In this document: piece by piece, positions 40,772-53,302 of the stretch
Position numbering within the stretch: the stretch's first letter is position 1
Layout of the letters: every line of letters begins with the position of its first letter
From: Phorcus lineatus
Lineage: Eukaryota > Mollusca > Gastropoda > Trochida > Trochidae
Length of the DNA: 64,000 nucleotides
Direction: 5' to 3'
NCBI GenBank assembly: GCA_921293015.1
Contig: OV121087.1
Location: forward strand, 41,216,630 to 41,280,629
Notes under the pieces: generated by a model
What the model saw: only the letters and a program-made list of their open reading frames with translations
The model's database searches: none
What the model was told of the DNA's origin: nothing
Position numbers and translations under genes: made by a program

Positions 40772-41354
40772 TTTGCCTCATACATCAGAACTGTTGGCGG
40801 GAAACGAACTCCGTTAAAGAACTAGTCACAAACTGATGCCGTTCACAACACAACACTTACAATTGATTGCAATTAAGACCCATTCTTAAAGAACGACTGC
40901 TTTTTTATGGCGCATTGTAAATGATTTAAATTGATTATGTAACACCCTATTCTCTCTCAGAGTTAGCTCCGTCATAAAGTCCTATACAACCTCCTAATTC
41001 GAGGCTTTCTTGTTTTTTTCCGTAAGCTTTCCAAAAGATATAAACTTTATTCGAATATGCTCCTTGCACTTTGAGTCGTCTTTACAGAACTCAAACACCG
41101 CATTTTGCGACTGTTTCATTGCACCGGCCTGTGCGACAACAAATATGTTATTCGTGCATTCGTTGTTTTCATTGGCTGAAATATAGCCAGTTAGTTTAAA
41201 GATCCATTTTCATCTTTGCATAATGTTCTAAGTAATTTTAACGTATTCTATGCAAAATTAGAAAACGTTTAATTCAAACAAAACGACAATCGGACCAAAA
41301 TTCATTAAAATAATTACAATTAAACGAAAGGGCATTCCCGAATCGACTTGGTAC

Positions 41355-41362
41355 TATAAATA
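41355..41362 (+). promoter_or_regulatory. TATA box upstream of a first coding exon
   Basis: TATAAATA lies 64 bases before the ATG at 41426, so transcription would start about 41385. Just after it is GCGCAAAGGATTGTGGGA (41384-41401), whose reverse TCCCACAATCCTTTGCGC resembles the ZNF143/Staf-type promoter motif. Assignment is by position and sequence only. Confidence 0.5.
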
Positions 41363-41425
41363 GAAGGGGCGTATTATTTGATCGCGCAAAGGATTGTGGG
41401 ACGTAAACAGAGGATGTAAACAAAG

Positions 41426-41482
41426 ATGGCCGAATCAAGACGTTCGAGGAGACCGAGTCGAAAACTCTTAGAAAGTTTGGAG
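41426..41482 (+). CDS. first coding exon of an unrecognised gene
   Basis: The ATG, in a good initiation context (AAAGATGGC), opens MAESRRSRRPSRKLLESLE, and the exon stops at a consensus donor GAG|GTAAGG in phase 0. The peptide is short, basic and probably disordered, like the N-termini of many nuclear proteins. I do not recognise the family. Later exons should lie to the right on the plus strand, but none could be identified. Support comes from the TATA box, ATG context and donor, not from homology. Confidence 0.5.
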
Positions 41483-41965
41483 GTAAGGAAACGTTTTCAT
41501 GTATTGGAACAGCATTTAGTTCGATAGAATATACGTTTATCTGCTCGAATAAATAATAAATAAATATCCATCATCGTGATCGGAAGCCATAACAATGAGA
41601 TCGCGATAAACAGGAAGTATGGTAAATCCTACACACAAAAGTGTGACGTCACGGATAGTGGGTTCGTTTATGGCTACGGCAAGTTTTGGAGGGTGGTATA
41701 CTTTGAAATTAAAATTAAATACTTTCTCGTTGATTATAATTTTTTTTTATGGTCTCAAAAAATTGTTGAAAGATTTTTCTACAGAACTGTATAGTCGGAT
41801 GTGCGATATATGAAAACGGAGTTATTACGAATGCAAAGTTGAAAATGGATCTTTAAGTTGTAATATTGTCCCGCTAGGGGAAACTACCGGAAGACCGAGA
41901 ACCTTCGTATTGAAACAGAGGGTGTATTTGAATTTATGACAGAGCTACCTCTGTTGGGAGAGAAT

Positions 41966-42127
41966 GGTAACACCCATGCCCATGGTTCGCTAGTTCCAGC
42001 CGATGCTCCCAAGTTTCACTGCAATGCATAGCCTCAAATGTGTTGCGCACTTCTCCCTGAAAAAATACAAGCATCCGTGATATAAGTGAAATGCGCTTGA
42101 AAGCGGCGTTAAACCCCGTATCACCTC
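41966..42127 (+). mobile_element. SINE copy, 5' truncated
   Basis: Matches the body of the full SINE from TTCGCTAGTTCCAGCCG through TTTCACTGCAATGCATAG to GAAAGCGGCGTTAAACCCC and TCACCTCA. The tRNA-like head is missing. No clear target duplication. Confidence 0.8.
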
Positions 42128-42314
42128 AGCTGACCTTTCTTTTGTAAGCGCTTTCAATGTACATTTAAAACAAAACAACATTCATTACGATTCCACAATA
42201 AAAGATAACCGCATACTCTGTATTGCATAACTATTCAAAAGAAATAAGTCAGTTTGAGTATTAATAATTTGTTCATTTACATGTCAGTAATCTGTCAGTT
42301 TCGAGGGACTTTTG

Positions 42315-42477
42315 TCGAATTATGTAAACCGATGCTCGCAGGTTTCACCGCAATGCATAGCCACAATGGTGTTGCGGGCTTTCTCCCTGCAATAATACTA
42401 GCAACCGCGATATAAGTGAAATCCTCTAGAAAGCGGCGTTAAACCCTATATCACCTCACCTCACCTCGAATTATGTA
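42315..42477 (+). mobile_element. SINE copy with 12-bp target duplication
   Basis: The insert 42327-42465 is flanked by TCGAATTATGTA at 42315-42326 and 42466-42477. It is 5' truncated, starts at CCGATGCTCGCAGG and ends in three CACCT units. The intact duplication implies a fairly young insertion. Confidence 0.92.
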
Positions 42478-45080
42478 GCACTCTTGAAAATATCAAACAC
42501 TAAGGTTACATTCTTTTAAATCGTTCAATAAAGACCACAAAAGCGCTCTTTCAGAGAGGTTATGTCTACTGTCAGCGCAGAAAAAATATTGCATATTATA
42601 TACAATCATATTATATAACTCAAACATGGAATATACACAACGGTTACATTCTTCTTGAATATATAATGTGGGCAGATGTGTCATTTCCTTGACAAACAAT
42701 GAAACATTTCAATGGCCCCTCATTGAATGCTGCGATTCTTAGTTTGATCTATCCTACGAATGAAACAACCTTAAAAAGCTTCTTTCACAAATTATTCGAA
42801 TATGTAATGTCGTCAAAAACTCAACACGACCAAGCAAGTCATACTGTGGTATTCGAGGAACAATTTTAAAAATGGAAAATAAATTCCTTTGGGTGTGTAC
42901 AGGGTATAACAGAGATTATTTACTCAAGTCGAATCATTTTATAGACATTATCTTGGGTCACCCACGGAGAAGTTCAGTTGATTTTCCAGTCGACTGCACT
43001 TCTAGAAAAATTGCTTAATCGACAAGAAAAAATAACTGTTTCATGTTGGGTTTGATGATTGCATCGTCATCGTGAATATTGAAAATGAAAATTTGTGTTT
43101 TTATATTTGTTTAAAATGAATTCAACAATTACTTTCTACGTTTTATGATTTGATACGTTGGTCTTTTATTACGAAAAAAAGAATGTAAGTGAGAATATGT
43201 TGAGAAAAGTTTTACTCGCCTATAATTTTGTCGGGTGTGAACTATGATTATATTCAACCATATTTCGTGTTTTCGTGTTTAAGGTGAATCATTCAGGATT
43301 CAGTTGTAACTGAATTTGCCTTTAAGGTTTTTCTTGCATGTATATAAAAATGAATTTTCAAAACCAATAGCATTTGCTAGAAATGTAAAGATTTCATATA
43401 ATCATCATTAAATGATTACACTAAAATATATAGTTAACGAAAGTGTCTATGAAATGGTATGAATTTACGGTTTTATTGAAAGTTAATCCATCAAGGGAAA
43501 AATATAACTACAATGTTTATGTACCTGACAGAAAAGCATGGTATAATTTCTTCTGGCCACAAGTGTATATGGAATAATTGAGATGGATATCATTCTCGTC
43601 ATCAATTCCATTAATTCCTAGAAATCCATTTCACTAGTTCTTGGCATTCCTGTGCTCCCGGATTGCACACGATGCTATTCTTATCCAAACACCCATCACG
43701 CAACGAAAGCACGTATAAATAAAAGAATTGGTATAATGTCAAAATTGAGGGGCGACTTATTTACGTTTTCCTGCAAATAGGCTCAAGGGAATAAACCACT
43801 GTCTATTATGAGATGCCCCCGTTGGGATCAGATTCAAATCTATAGACAAAACAGCGTGCCATATCCTCCCATTCAAAACAATAAGCCAAAGACCTTGTCG
43901 TAATGGGTCAGCCGAAAAATTCCTACGTCTCTTAATAAATGAGGGTAGAGGACCCATTTATGGTTGATTGGAAACTAGATTAGGTTATAAGTCTAGCAGG
44001 TTGACTGTAGATATCTTATAATCTTTTAGTAACACTGTGATTTTAGCATTGCATGGGTGAATTCAATTCACAATTAATTAAACAAACAAGGCATATATAT
44101 TAAATATTTTCCAATAATTTCGCTGATAATGGACATGATTTAGGACATTACTTTTAACTGTGTGGTCATTCAGGACGATCCGCTGTTAACCAGTAAATGA
44201 ACCAATTCGAAACATGTGTAGTATTTTGATGTATGAATTGTTTATTGATAAAGTGACGAATTTAGATAGAATCCTAACATATTTTCAATATGGTATTGAA
44301 ATCGAAAGGTTCGGATATATAGGAGAGATGTACAGATCTATTTCAATGTTTAAGAGTCTGTTATGCCTATAAATCGTGATAAAGACAGCTGTAAAATCAT
44401 GAATATCTAATATGAAATTTTGTAGTGGCTTAATTGTGCCATAGAATATCTTAATATGTATAATATCAAGCATTCATAAAATAGGAAAACTTACGGGAAA
44501 CCAAAGTATGTAAACAAATAACATTTACCCATATTTCGAAACATAATTAAAACGGAATACGATACTTTCATCAGAAATTACGATTTCTCTTAATAAGCCT
44601 TTGAAATTAAGATATTACTGTCTCAAATTCTATGCTACATTCAACATTACACATAACAGTTCTTTTAGACCTGCATCAGTTACCAAAGGATAAGACACAC
44701 CGTCTTAGTAAAGAAATACAAAAACTCATTCAAATATGTAATGTCGACACATTTATCTGTATATTAGAGTAGAACTTGAGAGCCTCAATTGCATTTAAAA
44801 TGACACATCCAGATTCTATTCTAGTACCGATACTGTTGTATACCTCTGCCACAGCGACGGATAAGTTTAGTTTATCCTGCAGCCTCTTAAATATGAGGAA
44901 AATCGCTATGTATCACTCACTCGGCCATATTTCTTGTTACAACAGTCTCAAGCACCTTGAATGTTTGGTATACAGCCAGAGGGGGTTTAATACTTAGGGT
45001 TTGTGTTAGTTTTCTGCTTCAGTCATTCCTGCGCTGTGTGTGGCAGGACTGGGCAACCGTCTATGATTGAAGCCTGTGGC
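42478..45080. other. no supported gene
   Basis: AT-rich sequence; short frames only, no named repeat. Confidence 0.4.
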
Positions 45081-45084
45081 AACA

Positions 45085-45135
45085 AAATGGCTGACGTCAA
45101 AAGCGTCAGAGGTGTACTTCTATGACGTCATACGT
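45085..45135. repeat. TGACGTCA pair in a GC-richer patch
   Basis: GGCTGACGTCAAAAGCGTCA is followed by TATGACGTCATACG about 30 bases later. These CREB/ATF-type palindromes may be a remnant tail of the hairpin-plus-tail repeat family or real regulatory sites. Confidence 0.4.
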
Positions 45136-45837
45136 TTACTCACGTGATAACCAGACGCCCGCACTAATGGCGGATGTTTTTGCAGCTCTTGTCCTACGAG
45201 GGTTTAATAACCTACTAAGTGCACTGTGGCACCGCCACTTATTGACGTGGAATAGCCACTGAATCTTGAAATCTTCAAATAAGTGTTACGCTCCATATTT
45301 AAAGTTTTACTAATTTCTTTAACGGAATATTTTGTTTTTAAATTAATTTCTTGATCAGAGAATGTTATCATATTTGTTTATCTAGAGTTCATGGTTTAGT
45401 AAATTGTTGATATCGAACATAAATCACGAAGATACATACATGGTGATTAGGTGCTCGTCCATTATGTTAAGTATTTAGTTTGATTATCAGTTATTATTTA
45501 AAAGAATAATGTTTAACATGATTGAGTGTCATAACACATTTCAGACAGGTAGAAAATGTTAAACATTACAGCCATTGAGACAGATTATATGAAGTATGGA
45601 AACGTTATAAGAATCTGTATGGAAACGTTGTTCTCTCGGAGTAAAGGAGTTGTTATCAATTAATACATGTTCTTATTTGACCTCCAACTTCTAAAATGCC
45701 ATTGAAGGTCAGACTATTAATCATTTTAGGCATATTTTAGGACTTTTTTGTGAAAAAGGTTATATATTATCTATATCGTTATCCTGAATTAAGCAAAAGT
45801 CCTTGTGTCATGATTCATTAAAAGTACCAATCCTGAA

Positions 45838-45962
45838 CAATTTCTTGACATCATCAAAGATAAAGCTGCTAATGCTATGACGTCAGTGACTGATGACATC
45901 ACAGTGTTATGGCGTCATAGGCGGATGTCATTTTTCGCTGACCTTTGACATCATGAACCAGG
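45838..45962. repeat. TGACGT-rich tail remnant of the palindromic repeat family
   Basis: Contains TTGACATCATC, GCTATGACGTCAGTGAC, TGATGACATCACAG and TGGCGTCATAGG in 80 bases, resembling the tail of the copy at 46735-47042. No hairpin head is visible. Confidence 0.45.
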
Positions 45963-46734
45963 AAACCTAATCTATTTCTAAAGACAGGATTGAAATCGCC
46001 TAGCCATTGACAACTATTCTACATGAATGTATGAATGAAGTTGTGCCACAACAAACGACATATGTGACACATGTCGTATTTTCTTTGTCCAATTGTTTAC
46101 AAGTTATCATCTCAGCCAAGCACCTTTCAACGAGAAGTCTGCCGTATGGCTTGTAACAATGGTATGTGAAGTTAACCAGCCTTGCAATGCCTCGAATACC
46201 ATGGGTATTTGGCAAAGTGTAGTACTCATGTCAACGAGTACTCGTCTTTTAGCGTGTACATACAGCATGAAATTGATCCTGATGTTGGCGGTTGTGACGT
46301 ACGTGTCACGAAAAGAAGCCTCGATGCAAATGAATATAAACTTTTAAAGGGGATGTGGAATGTTTTTTGAAAGATTTATTTCTAATCATTTACCCAATAA
46401 CATGTGCTTATGCCAAATGTAGTATCAACAGTAAGTCAAATCATCTCATTTATCAAACCAATGATCCGTTGTCGTATAAGAAATTATCAAATATCAAGCT
46501 GTGTATATTATTTTTGTGTGAATACCCTTTATTCATTAAAGGTATTTAAATTGATTCGGAGAACTCATTGTACTTTCATTTCGAAAATGCTCCTTTTCAT
46601 TAAATTACAATTATTCTCGAATTAGTAAGATGACTTTATTTATCTAAAGACATGCCATTTCCCCTGTAATGATGATTTAAGATCCGTTTGTCCTGTTTTT
46701 CTCACTTTATGTGTATATCTGTCCCTCTGTGGCT

Positions 46735-47042
46735 GAATATATAGAGAATCTCACCCAAGTGTCTTCTGATATCAAATGTATCAACACGAGTTCATAAAAG
46801 TTACAAATAACCGAGGCTTGCTGAGGATATTTTACTTTTATCAACAAGTGTTGATATGTTTGATATCAGAAGACACAAGGGTGAGATTCTATCTATCATC
46901 CAAAATCATTTTTCATTACATTTTACATTGACAAATGAACATTACTGAACACCCTGCTGCCCAGTGCGGTGATGTGCGGTGATGTCATAGCATTGTGACG
47001 TCGTAGTGTTTATGACGTCATAGCATTGTGATGTCATTACTT
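46735..47042 (+). repeat. palindromic-head, TGACGT-tail repeat, copy B
   Basis: The hairpin 46740-46895 has arms GAGAATCTCACCC..GTGTCTTCTGATATCAAA and the reverse. The tail follows with CATTTTTCATTACA, GTGATGTCATAGCATTGTG, GACGTCGTAGTG and TATGACGTCATAGC, ending GTCATTACTTC. Copy A (1665-1950) is the inverted counterpart. Confidence 0.75.
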
Positions 47043-49149
47043 CCAGAACCTTTGGATAGATACAACGATGCAAACTACGAAGTAACAGGTAACTGCTTCC
47101 CCTTTTGTTTTTGACACCATGAGGATAGACTATATTTTTCTAAACAATGTATGATCATTGTGAGAAAGGTTGTATTATTTTACTTTGTTGTGACGTCTTG
47201 ATAAATTTGGTCATAAAGAGTAAATCCTTTAAAAGGAAATGAACTGTCTATATTATGGACGTCAAAAGTATCAGAAGTTAACCCGTAGAGCCTTTAAGAT
47301 TTTCACGAAATTCTTTTTACTATTTTCGTTTTTGGCGCCTCGATGACTGTGTGAAGACCTCAGAATGGCTATGTTAATAGACATGTCCTTCAAACTCTGA
47401 GGAACTGACAATGTGCTTCTCTGTGAATATTTTTTCATATCCCTTCTTATTGCGTATACATTGTTTCCATCACGTTATCATCAACATATAAGTTTTAAGA
47501 CAAACTAAAACATGAGTAACTGTAGTCTATGATTATTATAACCAGTTATTCTAACCACCAAAGAATATTTTTATGTGTACATTGTATAGCGTTTTAAATG
47601 AATTTCGGCACTAAAATGACTATAGAAGGGATTTTTATATTTGAATAGTAAGAGAACGAGTGGTGCGAGGTATATGATCTCATCTGTATTATATATAAAA
47701 CCACTAGTGCGAGGTTTTCTATCACGAACACTACCAGAATTGATCTAAGTAATAAGGAAAGAAAAGTTCGATTTAAAAAATCAGACGGTTGTGTTAAATA
47801 GTCATTTCCGATTTAGAATCTAAACAAATTAAAGAAAAAGAATAAAAGAACAATTTGTAATGTATAAATACCATGCTGCCAATATCATTAACTTAAGTTA
47901 CCAAATGCCACTTCTTTGTAGAAGCAAGCTTAACAAATTAACAACAAAACGAATATTGTGTTCCATTCAAAATTAATGAATTTGGAAGGGACAGCTTAGT
48001 GTTGTATGAATTTACGTTGAATGATGATGAGATTGTATATGTTCGTACATATCTTTTTCTGTTATGTCAATGTAGTAATATTTATGCTCAAAAAGGCCTA
48101 GTTCAAAGCTAACTCTTTATAGATCAATATCAGCATATCAAACTTGTAGTTGGAGTGTGCCGAAATATCCGAGATATAAAACAATTATATTTTAACAAAT
48201 ATACGCTATTAGATTATATAATATAGCTCAAGAATGGTGTAGCAACATACAGAATCGCACAAGGGAAGATGTCCAAGCGAAATTATGATGGACACGAGGA
48301 AATGAACACCAGGTATGTCTCTATCAGTCCGTGCATCACGTGGGATGAAATGACAATCATTTCGGGATGTTTGTTTCTGCCTTAAGCTTTGGTGGCTGTC
48401 CAACACAACGTTTCTTTAATCAGGAACTTTAAATGGTGTTCCCAATCTGTGGCGTTCTTTCAAGGGGGCGGGGAGGGCAAAGGAAGCCCCCTCATTGTAT
48501 AGACCCCCCTGAATGTCGGCAGACCACACACGAAGAATCAACGAACGCGGCAATCACATAGACTATGGCCACGCTACTGCGTAGATTTCAAGAAGTTCGC
48601 TCTTTTATCTTTGCTCCTTATTCCGAAAATAATCTGCCGTTGACCAGTTTATTGGTAGATAAAAATGCAAAGTTTTTTTGTTTTGCAAATTGTTTTCGTC
48701 GACGATCTTTCTTCCGTTAGGATCGTACGAGTCTTTTTAATTAGAATCAAGGGAGAGAGATTTGGGTAAAGGGATTTCGTATAAATTGGTAACATTTTAT
48801 AATGATTAAACGCTTTAACATACATTTTGCTATTGTATTTTCTTTGTAAAAAATTTCTCTTTTTTCTCTGGCAAAGATCATGATGTTTGCATAATGATAA
48901 TTTTTAAAAAATAGCGATTACAGTTACATAAAGGTCGAAACAATTTCTATAAGCATTTAATAGTTGTAGCATATTGTGTTGATCCTCTTCTTGAATACAC
49001 CGTATGAAAAGCCTTAATCTCAACACGGAAAGTGTACATAACTTTTATTTAAGATAACTGTGCATGTCCAAATGAGCGATGAAATATAAAATAAGATAAG
49101 CATATTTGAAAACATTTTTTTTCCATCAACCGGTTAAGTAGAGAAGATT

Positions 49150-49350
49150 ATATACGTGTCAATGGCATGCTATGTTTACGACACGAGTGCTTAATTGATA
49201 GTATTTTCCTGTTTAAAAAGTTAAAAATCAAAGCAAATAATCCTAATGCATGGCTAATGGTATTGACAGTACCTGCTATCGGCATATTAGGAATGCAACG
49301 AAATAAAAAAACTGTGACGTCCAAGTATTGTGTATGGTGTGACGTCATAA
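49150..49350 (+). repeat. relative of element D (half hairpin plus tail)
   Basis: GCTATGTTTACGACACGAGT and GCTTAAT (about 49168-49194) match the left arm of the palindrome at 25703-25850. The second arm is missing. A tail with GTGACGTCC and GTGTGACGTCATAAG follows. Confidence 0.6.
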
Positions 49351-49789
49351 GAAAAAGATATAATTTTGCTCTAGGACACCTTATTAACAATAGTATAGAT
49401 GCGATACAGCACAATGTTGATAAATATACTTAAAATTATTTTCCTGATTTATAAACTGAAATGAATTGAGTCTGTGAAGGGCGTTTTGATTTTGTTTCCT
49501 TATTTTCAATATACACGGCGGTTTAGAATATACGCTTACCCCACAAGTATTAAATATGTGGGGTAAATGATGAAGTTCAAAAGATAAAAATAGTATAGTA
49601 TATGTATTGTTCTTGAATCTCAGAATGTTCACAGATGATTTATGTTGTGATTGTCGACACTTATAACAGAGATAGCTCCCTTATGCAACAACTGCTTTTG
49701 TATCGTCCAAAATGTATTCCGAAGGACATATCGCTTGTGTGCAATCAAGGGAATTTTGATATTTGGGTAATTATATCACAACGCTTTTA

Positions 49790-50022
49790 CGTCAAAAGAC
49801 CCACAATCCTATGATGCCATAAAACCTTACGCGATGATCAGGGCATGAGGTCATAAAGGTCAGACACTATAACGTCACTTCATAACAATTCTAAAAGCAT
49901 TTCTATTTTCAGAGATTTACATTTTCATTAGTAATTAAGTAATGAAAAATCATTTTTCATGGTGAATAGATTCCATCTGTTTGTCATCTGATATCAATGA
50001 CGAACTTGCCTTCGACTTTTGA
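49790..50022 (-). repeat. diverged third copy of the A/B repeat
   Basis: AATGAAAAATCATTTTTCAT, GAATAGATTCCATCTG and ATCTGATATCAATGA run in the same order as copy A, with a TGACGT-bearing tail before them. It lies about 450 bases from the element at 49150 in the opposite orientation. Confidence 0.5.
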
Positions 50023-50548
50023 TAATTTCAATTTTTGAGTAATAACTGTTGTTTAAGCTTCCGTAACAAATGTCTAGTTTTGTTCTTTTTAATTTTCCCA
50101 ACGTAATAGATGGTCATGTAAAGAGTGCCTTCCCGTCTCCACTTACCATCCTCCCTGCTACATTTGCCTGTATTAAATGTATCAACTTGCCTTCTGTTTG
50201 CTTTGTATACGTTTGAGCGATTAAATTTGTCCTTTTCAGCAGCAAGCAAGTTCTTCCCATCAAATGACCTCAGTGATAACATTTTGCATACCCGACTACA
50301 CCGATTCACGGATTGTTTCTTTCGATATCTTCATGTTTTCTTTTGGCAATTTTAAATGTAAATCTTACTCTTTAAAACAAGATTAGCGTCACAAAAAAAA
50401 AAAAAAGACAAATTTGTACATGGTGGTTTAAAATCGTATGTAGGCCTACTTTTTGGTCCATAACTGCAATGGAAGACGTTTCAATTCAATAATATGTCTA
50501 TTTGGAATTCTGAAGTATTCATCTTTCTATGACCGAAGTAAAAGAATC

Positions 50549-50846
50549 GATTTCGGGTTTAACGCCGCTTTCAAGAGTATGTCACTTACGTCACTTCTGC
50601 TAGCATTAGTGCAGGGAGAAAGCCCGCTACACCATTCTATGCACAGCGGTGAAACCTGCGAGCAGCGGCTGTAACTAGCGAATCGTGGGTGGAACTACGC
50701 TGATACACAGTGAAGCATTGCACCCAAACCTTTCTGCATGTAGGACAGATCTCTACTGCTGACAAAGTTGCCGAAACGTGGCGGGATTCGAACCCCGACC
50801 CCTTGATCCGAAGATGAACGCGCTAACCACTGCGCTATTCCGTCAC
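50549..50846 (-). mobile_element. tRNA-derived SINE, full-length head
   Basis: Minus strand: head GACGGAATAGCGCAGTGG carries a perfect polymerase III box A (TAGCGCAGTGG), and GGTTCGAATCC is a perfect box B about 40 bases later. The body contains TTTGGGTGCAATGCTTCAC, GGTTTCACCGC and CTTTCTCCCTGCA, and the end is GAAAGCGGCGTTAAACCC. The CACCT tail is absent here. This is the best copy for defining the family. Confidence 0.9.
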
Positions 50847-51230
50847 CTTCAGCGAAACAATGTAGCGTCTACTTCCTTTAGGATTTACAATAGGACCTCA
50901 TTTATGTCAAACAGGATATCATTTATGATTATCATATTATATGTTTGCGACATTTATAACCACAAAATACAAAACACCGGAACCTTATAGAAACCTCCAG
51001 CTCATCAATGAAGACACTTTAGCCCCTTCTGACAGATCACTCAGGATTTGACTATTACAATTGCCTTTCCTATACAATAGCCTGACTATACATTAATGGA
51101 ATTCAGAAACTCCAAGATCATACAGCACTTTAGATCATAAGTCTAACCCCGACAGATGTCATATCACGTTAGCCTTTGACTCACTTGATTTCGAAGAGAG
51201 CACAGTGTGGATATACCCTGAATCCGTTCG

Positions 51231-51325
51231 CCGGATCCCTTGTCGGATCCTCCGGATCCTCTCAAAAATGGTATACAAGGATCCGGCGATGGATCCCTCA
51301 CCGGATCCTAGATCCGGACGGACAC
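51231..51325. repeat. cluster of six GGATCC palindromes
   Basis: GGATCC occurs six times in about 95 bases, mostly as CCGGATCC or GGATCCGG, arranged around GGTATACAAGGATCC. It may be a degenerate minisatellite or part of an unknown element. Confidence 0.7.
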
Positions 51326-53215
51326 CACCGGATGGTTATTTCTCCAACTTATTAACAAATAAACATAGTCTCTCCAAAGTGTCTTCATGACATTTATAAA
51401 TATTCTATCATAGAAAACATGGTCATATTAAGTTAATAAATGCTCTAGATAAGATGATGCTTTAATTTGAAAGACATGTGTACACTATTTCATCTGCAAT
51501 GGTATTCTCTTGCTATTTTAAAATCCAAGCTGAAATCGTATTTCTCACACAATGTTCCTAATCGTACAGGTCGTCTCATTTCAGCCAATATTTTACTATA
51601 ACTTAGTATGTGATCTTTACACCAGTTTTTCCTATCAAAGGTTTATTAGGAAAAAACCTTGTTGGAAGTTTATAAGCAATATTATTTTTGATTTTCATTA
51701 ATACTGACACACATTCTGTCTGAATAACTTTACTCTTAGTAATGAAAGTGTAAGATTAAAACTCATTTAATCTCTAATTTTTTAACTTTTAATTCTTGAA
51801 ATTTTACATATGTTGGGGAAATACACGCACAGGAAATGATTTTGATTTTGATTGTGAATCTTAAAAAATAATCAAGGTTTAGAATTTGAAGATTTACTTC
51901 AAATATTTCGACTGAGATGAAAATTCTATATATTATCATAGGCACATATAAAAAAGATTTTATTGATGATATTGTAAACTCAGTTAACGCGTTTAGTTAA
52001 GTTAGGAATTTATCAAATATCGAAATTTGATTGATGATAGCTTTTATGATTTAAACTGTATTTATTTCCAGATGGTACAGGAAAGGGGGATTGATAAACA
52101 GGGTTGCCTCTATATAAATATCGTTCCCCGTGACGTCGATAGGATATATAAAACGTAACATGTAACATACATTAAAACAAGAAAGAAATTCATGAATACT
52201 TACAGAATATTTAAATACAATGATCAACACAATCTATGAGCATGTGCATTCAAAAGAGAAAAATTACAACCAAAAAAAAAAAATGTGAGTGCTCTATAAA
52301 TCACTGGAATCGTTTGCTTAGGTCTATAAATGTACAATGTTATACAAATGTGATAGCTATTATCGACCTATATAGAATCTTTTTGGACATGAATTTATTA
52401 AGGCTTCATTGCTGTAAACTTTATATCTATACATCTAAACTTTATATGGAAAACGATCAAGGTAGTTGTCAAAACAATTCTTACACTAATATGCTTTATT
52501 TTGATTTCAATTTCGAATTTGGCATAAAATATTCGTTCATGGACATTGTGCAAGTCTGCATATATTGATACAAACTCGGAGGCCATTGCTTTTCCAACAA
52601 ATAGTACGGGTCATTTTCTAATACACGCCTTTTGCCACACATGCATAGGATTAAACCACTTTGGCAGATTTTTCACACAAGTCAAAAATAAACCTTTTCG
52701 TTGATTTAACGTAACGGGCGGAAAGCAATGCAAGTGTGATCGGGGTTAGCTTTATATAAAACGCGTTTCCGTTATTGCAAGTTCTTAAATCAAATAATAC
52801 TTTCCATAAAATGGTGGGGGTCGTTGGCGGTAACAAAGCAAACATTTCCTCTCATGGTTTATATATATAGGAAAACGGAAACATTTTAGAAACAAATTGT
52901 TTTGATGCGACGAGGGTGGTGTATTAAATGCTAACGATGGGTGTATTTATTTAACTTTTATTGTTCCAAAACTCCCTGTGGAAATAAAACGCACTCCTAA
53001 TGTTTTATGAGTTTGTTGAAATAATTCTTTGAATGATTGATTTGAAGATATTGAATATTTTTATTCGAATCATTGCTTATTAAAGTAATTCTGTCACGAA
53101 GTGTGTAATTAGAGTGAAACACAGTTTTCTGTTTATCGACTTCCGATTTTGATTAAAAGACACATCATTGTAAAGTACTATAGTATATTCATACTTCAGG
53201 TCTAACCAACTTAAG
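51326..53215. other. no supported gene
   Basis: AT-rich. The longest frame, 52236-52568 plus, has 110 codons but no start context, domain or splice support. Confidence 0.35.
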
Positions 53216-53218
53216 GTC

Positions 53219-53302
53219 AAGACCCGGTAGCCGAGTGGGTAAGTTGTTGGTACGGATATTGGCGGTACATATTCGAGGAAAGATGTTCGAATACCGAAAT
53301 CT
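53219..53302 (+). repeat. tRNA-like SINE head or tRNA pseudogene
   Basis: GGTAGCCGAGTGGGTAA fits box A, and GTTCGAATACC 58 bases later fits box B with one mismatch. The sequence does not fold into a good cloverleaf, so it is not a working tRNA gene. Confidence 0.45.

Noticed and set aside
46093-46370. Overlapping frames of 84 and 62 codons
   Set aside because: The second looks protein-like but has no recognised family and no splice context.
53219-53302. A working tRNA gene
   Set aside because: Box A and B words are present but the arms do not pair into a cloverleaf and box B has a mismatch.
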